Positions 25,812 to 33,996 of a stretch of 45,610 bases of DNA are shown in pieces. The stretch comes from an uncultured Sphingomonadales bacterium (GTDB lineage: Bacteria > Pseudomonadota > Alphaproteobacteria > Sphingomonadales > Sphingomonadaceae): contig CALMZE010000054.1 in NCBI GenBank assembly GCA_937870585.1, forward strand, positions 1-45,610. Direction: 5' to 3'. Both the position numbers and the translations under genes were made by a program. The notes under the pieces are model-generated. The model saw only the letters and a list, made by a program, of their open reading frames with translations. It was not told the DNA's origin and ran no database searches. Within the stretch, counting starts at the first letter, position 1, and each line of letters begins with the position of its first letter.

Positions 25812-27023
25812 ATGACCAAGCCCAAAGTGATGCTGATCATCACCAATGACAGCAAGGAACAGGAAGCCGCCTATGTGCGCGGCATATTGGACAAGGCGGG
25901 CTGCGAAGTGATCCAGCTCGACTGGTCGATCCGCCGCTTTGTGCCGGGCGCTGAAATCACGCCGATGATGGTGGCCGAGGCCGCTGGTCAGACCATAGAA
26001 CAGGTCCGCGCGCTCGGCCATGAAGGCAAATGTCAGGCCGTGATGATCGAAGGCGCGATCAAGATGGCGCTCAAGACCCATGCCGAACAGGGCCTCTCCG
26101 GCGTGCTCGCCATTGGCGGATCAATGGGAACCGGGCTTGCCGGCTTCGTGATGCAGGCGCTGCCTTATGGCCTGCCCAAGCTGATTGTCTCGACGATGGC
26201 CTCTGGATTCACCGCGCCCTATCTGGGCGTGAAGGACATTGCGATCATGAACTCGGTGACCGACGTTGCCGGGATCAACTCGATCAGCGGAGATGTGTAT
26301 CGCAACGCCGCGCTGGCGGTGGCGGGCATGGCGCATGGCTATGTCGCGGGCGAGACCTCATCCAAGCCGCTGGTGCTGATGACCACGCTTGGCACCACTG
26401 AAAAGGGCACGCGCCGCATTCGTGAGGCGCTGGAGGCACTGGGCTGCGAAGTGATGGTATTCCACTCCTCGGGCGCGGGCGGGCCGACGCTGGACGCCAT
26501 CGCCAAAGACAAGGACGTCGCGCTGGTGCTCGACCTTTCGACCACCGAAGTTCTTGATCAGCTTTATGGCGGGCTGGCCGGAACCGGGCCGGATCGCGGC
26601 ATGGCGGCGTTGGAAAAGGGCATTCCAGCCATCTTTGCGCCGGGCAATGCAGATTTCATTATTGGCGGGCCGATTGAGCAATCGCAGGTGCAATTCCCGG
26701 GCAAACGCTATCACATTCACAATCCCGCTTTGACCGCCGTGCGCACTGAATTGCCCGAATTGAAGGCTCTCGCGGATCGGCTGGCGGAGATGTTTGCGCA
26801 GGCCAAGGGGCCGGTCAGCTTCTACATCCCACTGAAGGGCTTTTCCAACCATGACAGCCCGGACGGGCATATCCACGACCCCTCGCTGCCCCCGCCCTTT
26901 GCCGACTATGTCAAGAGCGTAATGCCCGCGAATGTGGACGTGCAGGTGCTGGATGCGCATTTCAATGATGAAGCCTTTGCCGATGCGATCATCGCCAAGG
27001 CGCGCGGAGTGCTGGCGCTGTGA
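25812..27023 (+). CDS. Tm-1-like ATP-binding domain protein (UPF0261)
   Basis: This 403-residue protein belongs to the UPF0261 family, named for similarity to the ATP-binding N-terminal domain of the plant resistance protein Tm-1. GGSMGTGLAGFVMQALPYGLP, VSTMASGFTAPYLGVKDI and GLAGTGPDRGMAALEKG are glycine-rich segments shared by the family. Its biochemical role in bacteria is unsettled. ATG 25812 is chosen for GAGGA 8 bases upstream and because earlier codons run through the IclR operator region. Its stop overlaps the GTG start of the biotin carrier gene (GTGA), which ties it to biotin-dependent carboxylation. It may be a substrate-specific partner or a product-converting enzyme. Confidence 0.88.
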   Translation: MTKPKVMLIITNDSKEQEAAYVRGILDKAGCEVIQLDWSIRRFVPGAEITPMMVAEAAGQTIEQVRALGHEGKCQAVMIEGAIKMALKTHAEQGLSGVLAIGGSMGTGLAGFVMQALPYGLPKLIVSTMASGFTAPYLGVKDIAIMNSVTDVAGINSISGDVYRNAALAVAGMAHGYVAGETSSKPLVLMTTLGTTEKGTRRIREALEALGCEVMVFHSSGAGGPTLDAIAKDKDVALVLDLSTTEVLDQLYGGLAGTGPDRGMAALEKGIPAIFAPGNADFIIGGPIEQSQVQFPGKRYHIHNPALTAVRTELPELKALADRLAEMFAQAKGPVSFYIPLKGFSNHDSPDGHIHDPSLPPPFADYVKSVMPANVDVQVLDAHFNDEAFADAIIAKARGVLAL

Positions 27024-27472
27024 GCGATCTGCCACTTTCCCCCGATGACGTGGCCGAGATTGTCGCGCTGCTTGATGGCGGCGGATATGATCGGCTCGAT
27101 ATTCGCACCACTCGCTTCCGCCTGCGCGTCAACCGCGATGGCGCAGGCTGGACGCAGGATTGGGATCTTTCGGAAAGCGATAAACCTGCTGCTGCCGTGG
27201 CCGCGCCCGTGGCCGTTGTTGTGCCGGAGGGGCTGAGCGGTATTGCTGCACCTTTGCCCGGCACCTTTTACCGCGCGCCCTCGCCCGGAGCCCCGCCCTT
27301 TGTGGAGGTCGGCGATACAGTAGGGCCAGACACTGTGGTCGGCATTGTTGAAACGATGAAGCTGATGAACCCCGTCCATGCGGGCACCAGCGGCGTGATT
27401 GCGGCCATATTGGGTGACAATGCCGTAATGGTGGAGAAAGACTCCATCCTGATGCACGTCCGGGCACAATGA
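27020..27472 (+). CDS. Biotin carboxyl carrier protein
   Basis: This 150-residue protein ends in a biotinyl domain. GTFYRAPSPGAPPFVEVGD leads to VETMKLMNPV, whose lysine (about 114) is the expected biotinylation site. The N-terminal region (LDIRTTRFRLRVNRD) and the Ala/Pro/Val linker at about 57-68 match AccB-type carriers. It starts with GTG inside the UPF0261 stop and overlaps biotin carboxylase by ATGA. It carries carboxybiotin between the carboxylase and carboxyltransferase encoded next. Confidence 0.93.
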   Translation: MSDLPLSPDDVAEIVALLDGGGYDRLDIRTTRFRLRVNRDGAGWTQDWDLSESDKPAAAVAAPVAVVVPEGLSGIAAPLPGTFYRAPSPGAPPFVEVGDTVGPDTVVGIVETMKLMNPVHAGTSGVIAAILGDNAVMVEKDSILMHVRAQ

Positions 27473-28812
27473 GTTCAGGCATGATCAGGCGTCTGTTCAT
27501 CGCCAATCGCGGCGAGATTGCCCTGCGCGTCATCCGCACCGCCAAGCGTCTGGGGATGACCACGATCCTCGGCGCGTCGGCTGCCGATGCCGCCAGCCTG
27601 CCCGCGCGCGAAGCGGACGAAGTGGCTCTGGTCGGCCCCGCGCCTTCGGCGCAATCCTATTTGTCAGTAGAGGCGGTGATAGCGGCGGCCAAGGCGGCAC
27701 AGGCCGATGCGATTCATCCCGGCTATGGCTTCCTCTCCGAAAATGCGGCCTTTGCGACCGCTGCGGCTGAGGCGGGCATCATCTTTGTCGGCCCCGATGT
27801 AGCGAGTCTCCATGCGATGGGTGACAAGTTGATGGCACGCAAAGTGGGGATCGAGGCCGGACTCCCAGTCGTGCCCGGTGGTGAGGCTGCGGACAAGGCG
27901 GCGGCCCTCGCCCGCGCGCAGGAGACGGGGTTTCCTATTCTGTTGAAGGCGGTTTCGGGCGGCGGCGGCAAGGGCATGAAGCGCGTCGATGCGCCCGAAC
28001 AACTGGATACCATGATCGACATGGCGATGGCCGAAGCGCAGGCGAGCTTTGGCGATCCGCGCATCTATGTCGAGCGCTTCATCGCGAGCGGTCGCCATGT
28101 GGAAGTGCAAGTGCTCGGTGATGGCGAAACCGCGATCCACCTCGGCACCCGCGATTGCTCAATCCAGCGCCGCTTCCAAAAACTTGTGGAGGAAGCCCCT
28201 GCCCCCGCGCTCCCCGATGCGGCACGCGCAGAGATTGAAGGCGCGGCGGTGCGGCTGGCGCGGCACTTGCATTACAGGGGCGCGGGCACGGTCGAGTTTC
28301 TGGTTGATGCCGAGACGTTTGACTTCTTCTTCCTTGAAATGAACGCCCGCATTCAGGTGGAGCATCCCGTTACTGAGGCGATCACCGGCGTAGACCTGAT
28401 CGAGCAACAATTGCTGGTGGCCGACGGCGCTCGTCTCTCACTCACGCAAGCCATGGTGCAGCCCAGCGGCCACGCCATTGAAGTGCGGATCAATGCTGAG
28501 GATGCGGACGCGGATTTCCGCCCCTCGCCCGGCACCGTCACGCGCGCGGCCTGGCCTGCCGGGCCGGGGATTCGGGTTGATACGCATATGCCGAGCGGCG
28601 GGCAGGTGCCGCCCTTTTATGACTCGCTGATTGGAAAGATCATCGTTTCGGGCGCGACGCGGGCGGACGCGGTGGCCAAGCTCTCCGCCGCGCTGGAGGC
28701 CACGCGCATCGAAGGCGTTTCCACCACCACGCCGCTCCACCGTCGCATTGCAACCGATCCGCGCTTCGTCAAAGGCGGTGTCGATACGCGCTTTTTCGAG
28801 GGGCTGGCCTGA
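27469..28812 (+). CDS. Biotin carboxylase subunit
   Basis: This 447-residue ATP-grasp enzyme carboxylates biotin with bicarbonate and ATP. The N-terminus RRLFIANRGEIALRVIRTA is the biotin carboxylase signature. The glycine-rich ATP loop (VSGGGGKGMKRV, about 163-175), HIGTRDCSIQRR-like LGTRDCSIQRRFQKLVEEAP and FLEMNARIQVEHPVTE are intact. The C-terminal domain is complete. It is coupled to the carrier by ATGA and to the carboxyltransferase by TGATG. It should be fully active with the carrier at 27020. Confidence 0.95.
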   Translation: MSSGMIRRLFIANRGEIALRVIRTAKRLGMTTILGASAADAASLPAREADEVALVGPAPSAQSYLSVEAVIAAAKAAQADAIHPGYGFLSENAAFATAAAEAGIIFVGPDVASLHAMGDKLMARKVGIEAGLPVVPGGEAADKAAALARAQETGFPILLKAVSGGGGKGMKRVDAPEQLDTMIDMAMAEAQASFGDPRIYVERFIASGRHVEVQVLGDGETAIHLGTRDCSIQRRFQKLVEEAPAPALPDAARAEIEGAAVRLARHLHYRGAGTVEFLVDAETFDFFFLEMNARIQVEHPVTEAITGVDLIEQQLLVADGARLSLTQAMVQPSGHAIEVRINAEDADADFRPSPGTVTRAAWPAGPGIRVDTHMPSGGQVPPFYDSLIGKIIVSGATRADAVAKLSAALEATRIEGVSTTTPLHRRIATDPRFVKGGVDTRFFEGLA

Positions 28813-30287
28813 TGGCGGAGATTTACCTCACCGACGTCTCGATGCGCGATGGCAATCAGTCGCTCTGGGGCGCGACCGGGCTTTCGAGCGCACATATGCT
28901 CCAGATTGCGGGGCAACTGGACCGCGTGGGCTTCCGCGCGATCGACTTCACCTCGTCGAGCCATATGGCGGTGGCGGTTCGCTATTTTCAGAACAACCCA
29001 TGGGAGCGCATCCGCCGCGTCCATGCCGCAATGCCGCGCACGCCGCTGCAATATATCACGACCGGCCTGCGCTTCATTGCGTGGCAACAGGCGGATCCAG
29101 AGTTCATGCGGCTGGTCTATCGGCGGTTGCAGGCGAACGGCATTGGCAAATTCATCATGCTCGATCCGATGCACGATGCTGATGCGGTGATCGAAAGCGC
29201 GCGGCTGGTGAAGGAAGAAGGCGGCGCAGAGGTGATGGGCGCGCTCACCTTTACGCTCTCTGAAGTCCATGATGATGATTTCTACGCCAATTTCGCAGCC
29301 AAACTCGCCGCTTGCCCAGATATTGACTGCTTCTACATCAAGGATCCCGGCGGGCTCTTGTCACCAGACCGGGTGCGGACGCTCGCACCTAAGGTGAAGG
29401 CAGCGATCGGGTCCAAGCCGCTCGAAATTCACGCGCATTGCACCATCGGCTATGGCGGACTTTCAAGCCTTGCGGGTGTCGAAACCGGCGTGATCGACAC
29501 GGTGCATGTCGGCATAGGTCCGCTTGGCGAAGGCAGTTCCTTGCCCGAAGCCACACGCATGGTCGCAAACCTGCGGGCTGCCGGGCATGACGTGATGGTG
29601 GATGATGCTGCGCTCGCCAACGTCAGCGCCTATTGGACGCGGCTGGCGGCTGCCGAGGGCCTGCCTCCCGGTACGCCGCAAGCTTTTGACGCGAGCTTCC
29701 TGCGGCACCAGATTGCAGGCGGCGTGATGACGACCACGCGTCGACAATTAGAAGAGCTTCAATTGGCGCACAAGTTTGATGCGGTGATCGAGGAGACCGA
29801 ACGGGTGCGCGCCGAACTCGGCCATCCGATCATGGTCACGCCCTTCCCGCAAATGGTGATGAGTCAGGCGCTGTTCAATGTCATCGGCACACGCCGCTAT
29901 GCGCAGGTGTCTGACGAGGTGCTGCGCTATGTGATGGGCAAGTTTGGCAGGCCTACCAGCCCTCTGGCCCCGGAGGTGGAGGCTGCCATTCTGGATCGCC
30001 CCCGTGCGAAAGAAATTGCCGCTGAACCCACCTTCCCGGCCTATGCAGACCTGCGTCGCAAGTTCGGACCGCACATGGATGATGAGGAATTCCTGCTCCG
30101 CGCGGTGATGCCGAGCGATCAGGTCGATGCCATGCTTGCCGCCGGGCGGTCTCGCGCGACGTACACGCCCGAAGCGGCGCCGTTGCTGTCATTGCTCCGC
30201 CAACTCGCTGCGCGGCCTGTGGCGAAGGACATTGTCGTGGAGCGCCCCGGCCTGCGGATCGCGCTCCATGCGGGGGCTGGGGTGTGA
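28812..30287 (+). CDS. Carboxyltransferase, PycB/OadA-like
   Basis: This 491-residue protein has the TIM-barrel carboxyltransferase domain of pyruvate carboxylase B, oxaloacetate decarboxylase alpha and transcarboxylase 5S. LTDVSMRDGNQSLW places the metal Asp at about 13. FYIKDPGGLLSP supplies the conserved Lys near 177, and IHAHCTIG the metal histidines at 207 and 209. The segment normally LLRGQN, which contacts pyruvate, reads TTGLRF here, so the acceptor may not be pyruvate. No biotinyl domain follows; the separate carrier serves. It starts on the stop of the biotin carboxylase gene. Confidence 0.9.
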   Translation: MAEIYLTDVSMRDGNQSLWGATGLSSAHMLQIAGQLDRVGFRAIDFTSSSHMAVAVRYFQNNPWERIRRVHAAMPRTPLQYITTGLRFIAWQQADPEFMRLVYRRLQANGIGKFIMLDPMHDADAVIESARLVKEEGGAEVMGALTFTLSEVHDDDFYANFAAKLAACPDIDCFYIKDPGGLLSPDRVRTLAPKVKAAIGSKPLEIHAHCTIGYGGLSSLAGVETGVIDTVHVGIGPLGEGSSLPEATRMVANLRAAGHDVMVDDAALANVSAYWTRLAAAEGLPPGTPQAFDASFLRHQIAGGVMTTTRRQLEELQLAHKFDAVIEETERVRAELGHPIMVTPFPQMVMSQALFNVIGTRRYAQVSDEVLRYVMGKFGRPTSPLAPEVEAAILDRPRAKEIAAEPTFPAYADLRRKFGPHMDDEEFLLRAVMPSDQVDAMLAAGRSRATYTPEAAPLLSLLRQLAARPVAKDIVVERPGLRIALHAGAGV

Positions 30288-30308
30288 ACCCACTCGCTTT
30301 TCCCAATA

Positions 30309-30422
30309 CCGTTCGTGCTGAGCTTGTCGAAGCACTGTCTTTCTTCATGTCGCAATGTCCGGAAAAGGGCAGTGGTTGTTGCTTCGCAACGCCTTCGGCC
30401 CCGACAAGCTCAGCACGAACGG
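30309..30422. repeat. REP-like inverted repeat, GTTCGTGCTGAGC family, with interrupted right arm
   Basis: The left arm at 30309-30337 begins CCGTTCGTGCTGAGC and ends GAAGCACTG. The right arm ends GACAAGCTCAGCACGAACGG (30403-30422), the exact complement, but 28 bases at 30375-30402 (containing GTTGCTTCGCAAC) separate it from its CAGTG portion (30370-30374). The element lies between the carboxyltransferase and the HAD phosphatase genes, which it may partly uncouple. Confidence 0.8.
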
Positions 30423-30447
30423 TGCGGGTGGATTATCAGGAGCACAT

Positions 30448-31296
30448 ATGACCCCCACCCTCCACCGCCGCATTCGTACCGCGCGCGGCTTCATCTTCGA
30501 TATGGATGGCACCATCGCCTTGGGTGACGCGTCTTCCGCAGGTCACAAAGCGTTGCCGGGTGCAGTGGATCTCCTCGCGCAGCTGCGCAGGAATGGCACA
30601 CCGTTCCGGGTCTTCACCAATGGCACGGGTAAGCCGCCTGCCGTCTATGCCGCAGGGCTGCGCAAGGCGGGGTTTGACCTTGAAGATCATGAGATGATGA
30701 CGCCTTCCACATCAGCGGCGATCTGGTTTGCGGCCAAGGGCATCAAGCGCGTCCGCGTACTCGGCAATGACGGGGTCGCCGCACCTCTGATCGAGAAGGG
30801 CATTGAGGTGATCGGCCCATCGGAAAAGGCGTCGGACGTGGAGGCAGTCTACACTGGCTGGTTCCGCGAATTCACTTTCCCCGATCTGGAAGCGGCGTGC
30901 CAGTCGATCTGGGACGGCGCGATCCTGACGACCGCCAGCCATGTGCCGTTCTTCGCCGCCGCCGGAGGGCGTGCTATCGGGGCGAGCTTTGCAATCAACA
31001 CCATGATCACATCACTCACCGGAAAGCGCGCCAAAGTGCTCGGCAAGCCCTCGCGCATTGCCTTTGACACCGCGCGCGAAAGCATGGGACTGCCCCGCTC
31101 TGCTGCCAAGGAGATGGTGGTGGTTGGCGATGATCCCGCACTGGAAATGGAAATGGCCAACAAGGCTGGCGCTGTCAGTATTGGGACCAAGACAGGCATG
31201 ATGACGCCGGATCTCGTCCGCACGCTCCCTGCGCGCCAGTCGGTCGATTGGCTGCTGGATGGGTTGAGCGATCTGACGGATCTGATCTCTGCCTGA
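30448..31296 (+). CDS. HAD-superfamily (IIA, NagD-like) phosphatase
   Basis: This 282-residue HAD hydrolase has motif I FDMDGTIAL (Asp18 nucleophile, Asp20), motif II FTNGTG, motif III KVLGKPS (Lys), and motif IV VVVGDDPALEMEMANKAG. The cap between motifs II and III is the large C2a type seen in NagD and 4-nitrophenylphosphatase. It should dephosphorylate a small metabolite. ATG 30448 is chosen for AGGAG 5 bases upstream; the frame extends upstream only through a palindromic repeat. It probably belongs to the carboxylase operon despite the 160-base gap. Confidence 0.9.
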   Translation: MTPTLHRRIRTARGFIFDMDGTIALGDASSAGHKALPGAVDLLAQLRRNGTPFRVFTNGTGKPPAVYAAGLRKAGFDLEDHEMMTPSTSAAIWFAAKGIKRVRVLGNDGVAAPLIEKGIEVIGPSEKASDVEAVYTGWFREFTFPDLEAACQSIWDGAILTTASHVPFFAAAGGRAIGASFAINTMITSLTGKRAKVLGKPSRIAFDTARESMGLPRSAAKEMVVVGDDPALEMEMANKAGAVSIGTKTGMMTPDLVRTLPARQSVDWLLDGLSDLTDLISA

Positions 31297-31339
31297 GCCG
31301 TCGCGCGGCTCATCACTCAATCTCACCAACGCAAACACA

Positions 31340-31377
31340 ATTCGGCCCGGAGATACGCTTGCATCTCCGGGCCGAAT
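31340..31377. terminator. Strong bidirectional hairpin between convergent genes
   Basis: ATTCGGCCCGGAGAT pairs perfectly with ATCTCCGGGCCGAAT over 15 bases around an 8-base loop. It lies between the HAD gene on the plus strand and the second TonB receptor on the minus strand. Leaving the hairpin leftwards, the minus-strand transcript continues TTGTGTTTGCG, which is T-rich, so it should terminate the receptor transcript; the plus-strand side is weaker. Confidence 0.8.
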
Positions 31378-31398
31378 GTTACGTGGCGACCTTGGGCG

Positions 31399-33654
31399 TC
31401 AGAACTTGTAGTGCGCCGTGATGCCATACATGCGCGGCGGGGCGTGCAGCATATAGTCATAGCCGAACGAACCACGCAGGTTAAGACCGTACATGAAGTT
31501 CTTCTTGTTGGTCACATTGGTCATCCAGGCGCGGAGCGACAGTTGCTCGCCTTCCCAGCCCAGCGACAGGTTGAGCTTGGCATTGCCCGGCGCGTTGAGG
31601 TTCTGGTTGCCATCCTCATTGTTGAACGGCGAGAAGTACTGCTTGCTGGTGTAGATGATGTTCGGAGAGAACACCACCTTGCCGCTGCCCAGTTCGGCCA
31701 CCGTCCAGTCTGCCCCTGCGTTGATCGTGACCTTCGGTGCGTTGGGCAGCGTGTTGCCGTCCAGATTGACCGCAGAGAGAGTCAGCTTGTCATAGCTGGC
31801 GTCGAGGAAGGTGAAGGCCAGATTGGCCTTGAGCGTTGAAACCGGGCGGAAGTTGAACTCGATTTCACCACCCTTGATGGTCGAACCCGGAGCCGAGCGG
31901 ATGAAACCGGTCGTGCCGATCACTTCGTTGAGCTGCTGGTTCTTGTATTTGGTCAGGAACGCAGCTGCGGTTACGCTGGCGCGGCCATCCATGAACTTGC
32001 TCTTCAGGCCCAGTTCGAACGCGTCCACCTTTTCCGGCGGCACGAAATCAATGGGGTTGCCGCCAAAGAACTGGCTGCTGAACGAGCCAGCGCGATAGCC
32101 ACGGCTATAGTTGGCGAACAGCAGAGCACCGTTGTTGAACGTATAGTCGAGGCCGAACTTGCCGGTCAGACGACCGCTCTTGCGCACCTTCGTGGCCTCC
32201 GGCGTGATGACGCCCGTGGACGAAATCGAACCATGGGTGAAGCCGATCGAAGCCGCCCCAGGATCGGTCGGGCTGAACGCATAGCTGGTGAAGGCCGGCG
32301 ATGTGTTCGGATTGGCGAAGCCGGTGATGAAGGAATAGGCGTCCTTATGGATGCTGCGATCCTTGGTGTAGCGCAGGCCCGCTGTTACCCCGATATTGCC
32401 GATCTTCTGGTTGATCTGGGCGAAGAACGCATAGCTCGTCCGGCGCTGGAAATAGTGCTGGAAGATGTAAAGCGTCTTGACCAGGCGATAGCGATCTTCG
32501 TTGTCGATCGTGTCACGGCCATAATAGAAGCCGGTCTGAACGTTGGTGTTGTCGCTCGCGTAGGCGAACTTCACTTCCTGGTTCAGTTGCTTGTATTCGT
32601 CACCATAGCTGGTTTGCAGGAAGCCGATCACCGGCGTGCCCGAGCCTTCCTGCGTCAGCTTCTGGCGAGACCAGTCATAGGCCGTCAGAGACTGAACGGA
32701 GAGATTGTCGGTCAGCTCATAGTTGATGTTGAACTGCACACCGGCATTCTTGATGTCGTTGAACCCCAGATCGGGCTGGTTGGTTTCAAAGAATGACAGA
32801 TTGTCGCTGGAGCGCAGATAGGCCGAAGTGCCGGTGCCATCGTTCAGGTGGAACGCAGCAGCCTGAGTCGGCTTGCCCTTGCTGCCCGTAAATTTGAGCA
32901 TCATGTCCAGCCGGTCAGACGGCTTGGCGCGGATGATCAAACGACCGGCAATTGAATCCTTGGAGTTGGCATCCGGCTGTCCGGGGAAGATATTCTTCAC
33001 CCAACCATCGGCTTCCACATAATTGACCGAAGCGCGGAAGCCGAGAACATCGTCCACCAGCGTGCCTTCAATGGCACCCTGCGCGCGGAATTCGTTGAAG
33101 CGGCCATAGCCGGCTTCCACAAAGCCGGTCGTGCCGCTTTCCAGCTTCGGCTTCACCGAGATGAAATTGAGCGCGCCACCGGTTGTGTTGCGACCATAGA
33201 GCGTTCCTTGCGGCCCACGCAGTGCTTCCACGCGCTCCAGATCATAGAGCTGGAGGCCGTGCATCGTGCGGGCGCTCAGATAATTGTCATCGGTATAAAC
33301 GCCGACCGGAGACACTTGGTTGGCACCATATTCGTTGCCCACGCCGATGCCGCGCATCGTGAAGTTCGGCTGCGCATCACCAAAGGCAGAGGTCACCTGC
33401 AAGGACGGCACGGAGCCGCTGAGGTTGACGGCCTGCGTGACGCCCTGACGCGAAAGGTCTTCGTTGCTCAGCGCCGATACGGCCACCGGAACGCTCATCA
33501 GCGATTCCGAGCGGCGCTGCGCCGTCACGACAATGTCGCCAAGGCCTTCCTCTTCGGCCGCACCATCGGCAGGCGCAGATTGCGCAAATGCCGGCACGGA
33601 TACCGCGCAGATCGCCAATGTGGCGACTGTCGCAAAAAGGCTTGAAACTTTCAT
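31399..33654 (-). CDS. TonB-dependent receptor (2)
   Basis: This 751-residue outer-membrane receptor has a signal peptide (MKVSSLFATVATLAICAV, then SVPAFAQ), a plug domain (DIVVTAQRRSESLMSVPVAV and YGRNTTGGALNFISVKP), and a barrel ending in a terminal Phe (ITAHYKF). ATG 33654 is chosen because the signal peptide begins there and AGGGG lies upstream; the longer frame adds a charged, unlikely leader. It lies alone between two hairpin or intergenic regions, facing away from the APH-type kinase gene. It probably imports the compound degraded by the flanking operons. Confidence 0.95.
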   Translation of the reverse strand: MKVSSLFATVATLAICAVSVPAFAQSAPADGAAEEEGLGDIVVTAQRRSESLMSVPVAVSALSNEDLSRQGVTQAVNLSGSVPSLQVTSAFGDAQPNFTMRGIGVGNEYGANQVSPVGVYTDDNYLSARTMHGLQLYDLERVEALRGPQGTLYGRNTTGGALNFISVKPKLESGTTGFVEAGYGRFNEFRAQGAIEGTLVDDVLGFRASVNYVEADGWVKNIFPGQPDANSKDSIAGRLIIRAKPSDRLDMMLKFTGSKGKPTQAAAFHLNDGTGTSAYLRSSDNLSFFETNQPDLGFNDIKNAGVQFNINYELTDNLSVQSLTAYDWSRQKLTQEGSGTPVIGFLQTSYGDEYKQLNQEVKFAYASDNTNVQTGFYYGRDTIDNEDRYRLVKTLYIFQHYFQRRTSYAFFAQINQKIGNIGVTAGLRYTKDRSIHKDAYSFITGFANPNTSPAFTSYAFSPTDPGAASIGFTHGSISSTGVITPEATKVRKSGRLTGKFGLDYTFNNGALLFANYSRGYRAGSFSSQFFGGNPIDFVPPEKVDAFELGLKSKFMDGRASVTAAAFLTKYKNQQLNEVIGTTGFIRSAPGSTIKGGEIEFNFRPVSTLKANLAFTFLDASYDKLTLSAVNLDGNTLPNAPKVTINAGADWTVAELGSGKVVFSPNIIYTSKQYFSPFNNEDGNQNLNAPGNAKLNLSLGWEGEQLSLRAWMTNVTNKKNFMYGLNLRGSFGYDYMLHAPPRMYGITAHYKF

Positions 33655-33996
33655 CGATCCATTCCCCTTATCGTTGGCCCTGTTGTTCCGGGCCTCGGTC
33701 GAAATTTTACCAGCTCGTCGATCTAGTGACCGGCTCATATTTCAGAGCCAACAGCCGGGTCGGCAGAGCTACTCTTGGGGTGGCCAATCGGGAAATCGGC
33801 ATTGCCCAACATTTATCGCAATTGGCAATTAATCCTTCTGCCATCCCTTTCGGGCCGACCGAACGCGAGAATTGCCACTTTCAAAATCTCTAATGGGTGG
33901 CCGGACGCGGCGGAAGATACGGGTTTCCGTCCCTTGTGCGCATCCCTTGATCCTCGCCACATTTGCGTCAGCAGGACAGGAGTGGAAACTGCCATC
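33655..33996. promoter_or_regulatory. Divergent intergenic region between TonB receptor 2 and the APH-type kinase
   Basis: No gene is supported in these 342 bases. The region should hold divergent promoters. It includes the 13-base motif at 33919-33931 shared with two other intergenic regions, and repeated ATTGCC/GGCAAT hexamers near 33800, 33825 and 33872. A GGCTC-N8-GAGCC dyad lies near 33734-33751. Confidence 0.6.
33919..33931 (+). promoter_or_regulatory. ACGGGTTTCCGTC motif, copy 1
   Basis: ACGGGTTTCCGTC, containing the dyad ACGG-N4-CCGT, lies 65 bases upstream of the APH-type kinase start. Identical copies are at 37253-37265 and 43937-43949, both intergenic. The shared sequence and similar distance from start codons suggest an operator or activator site of one regulator. 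Confidence 0.55.
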
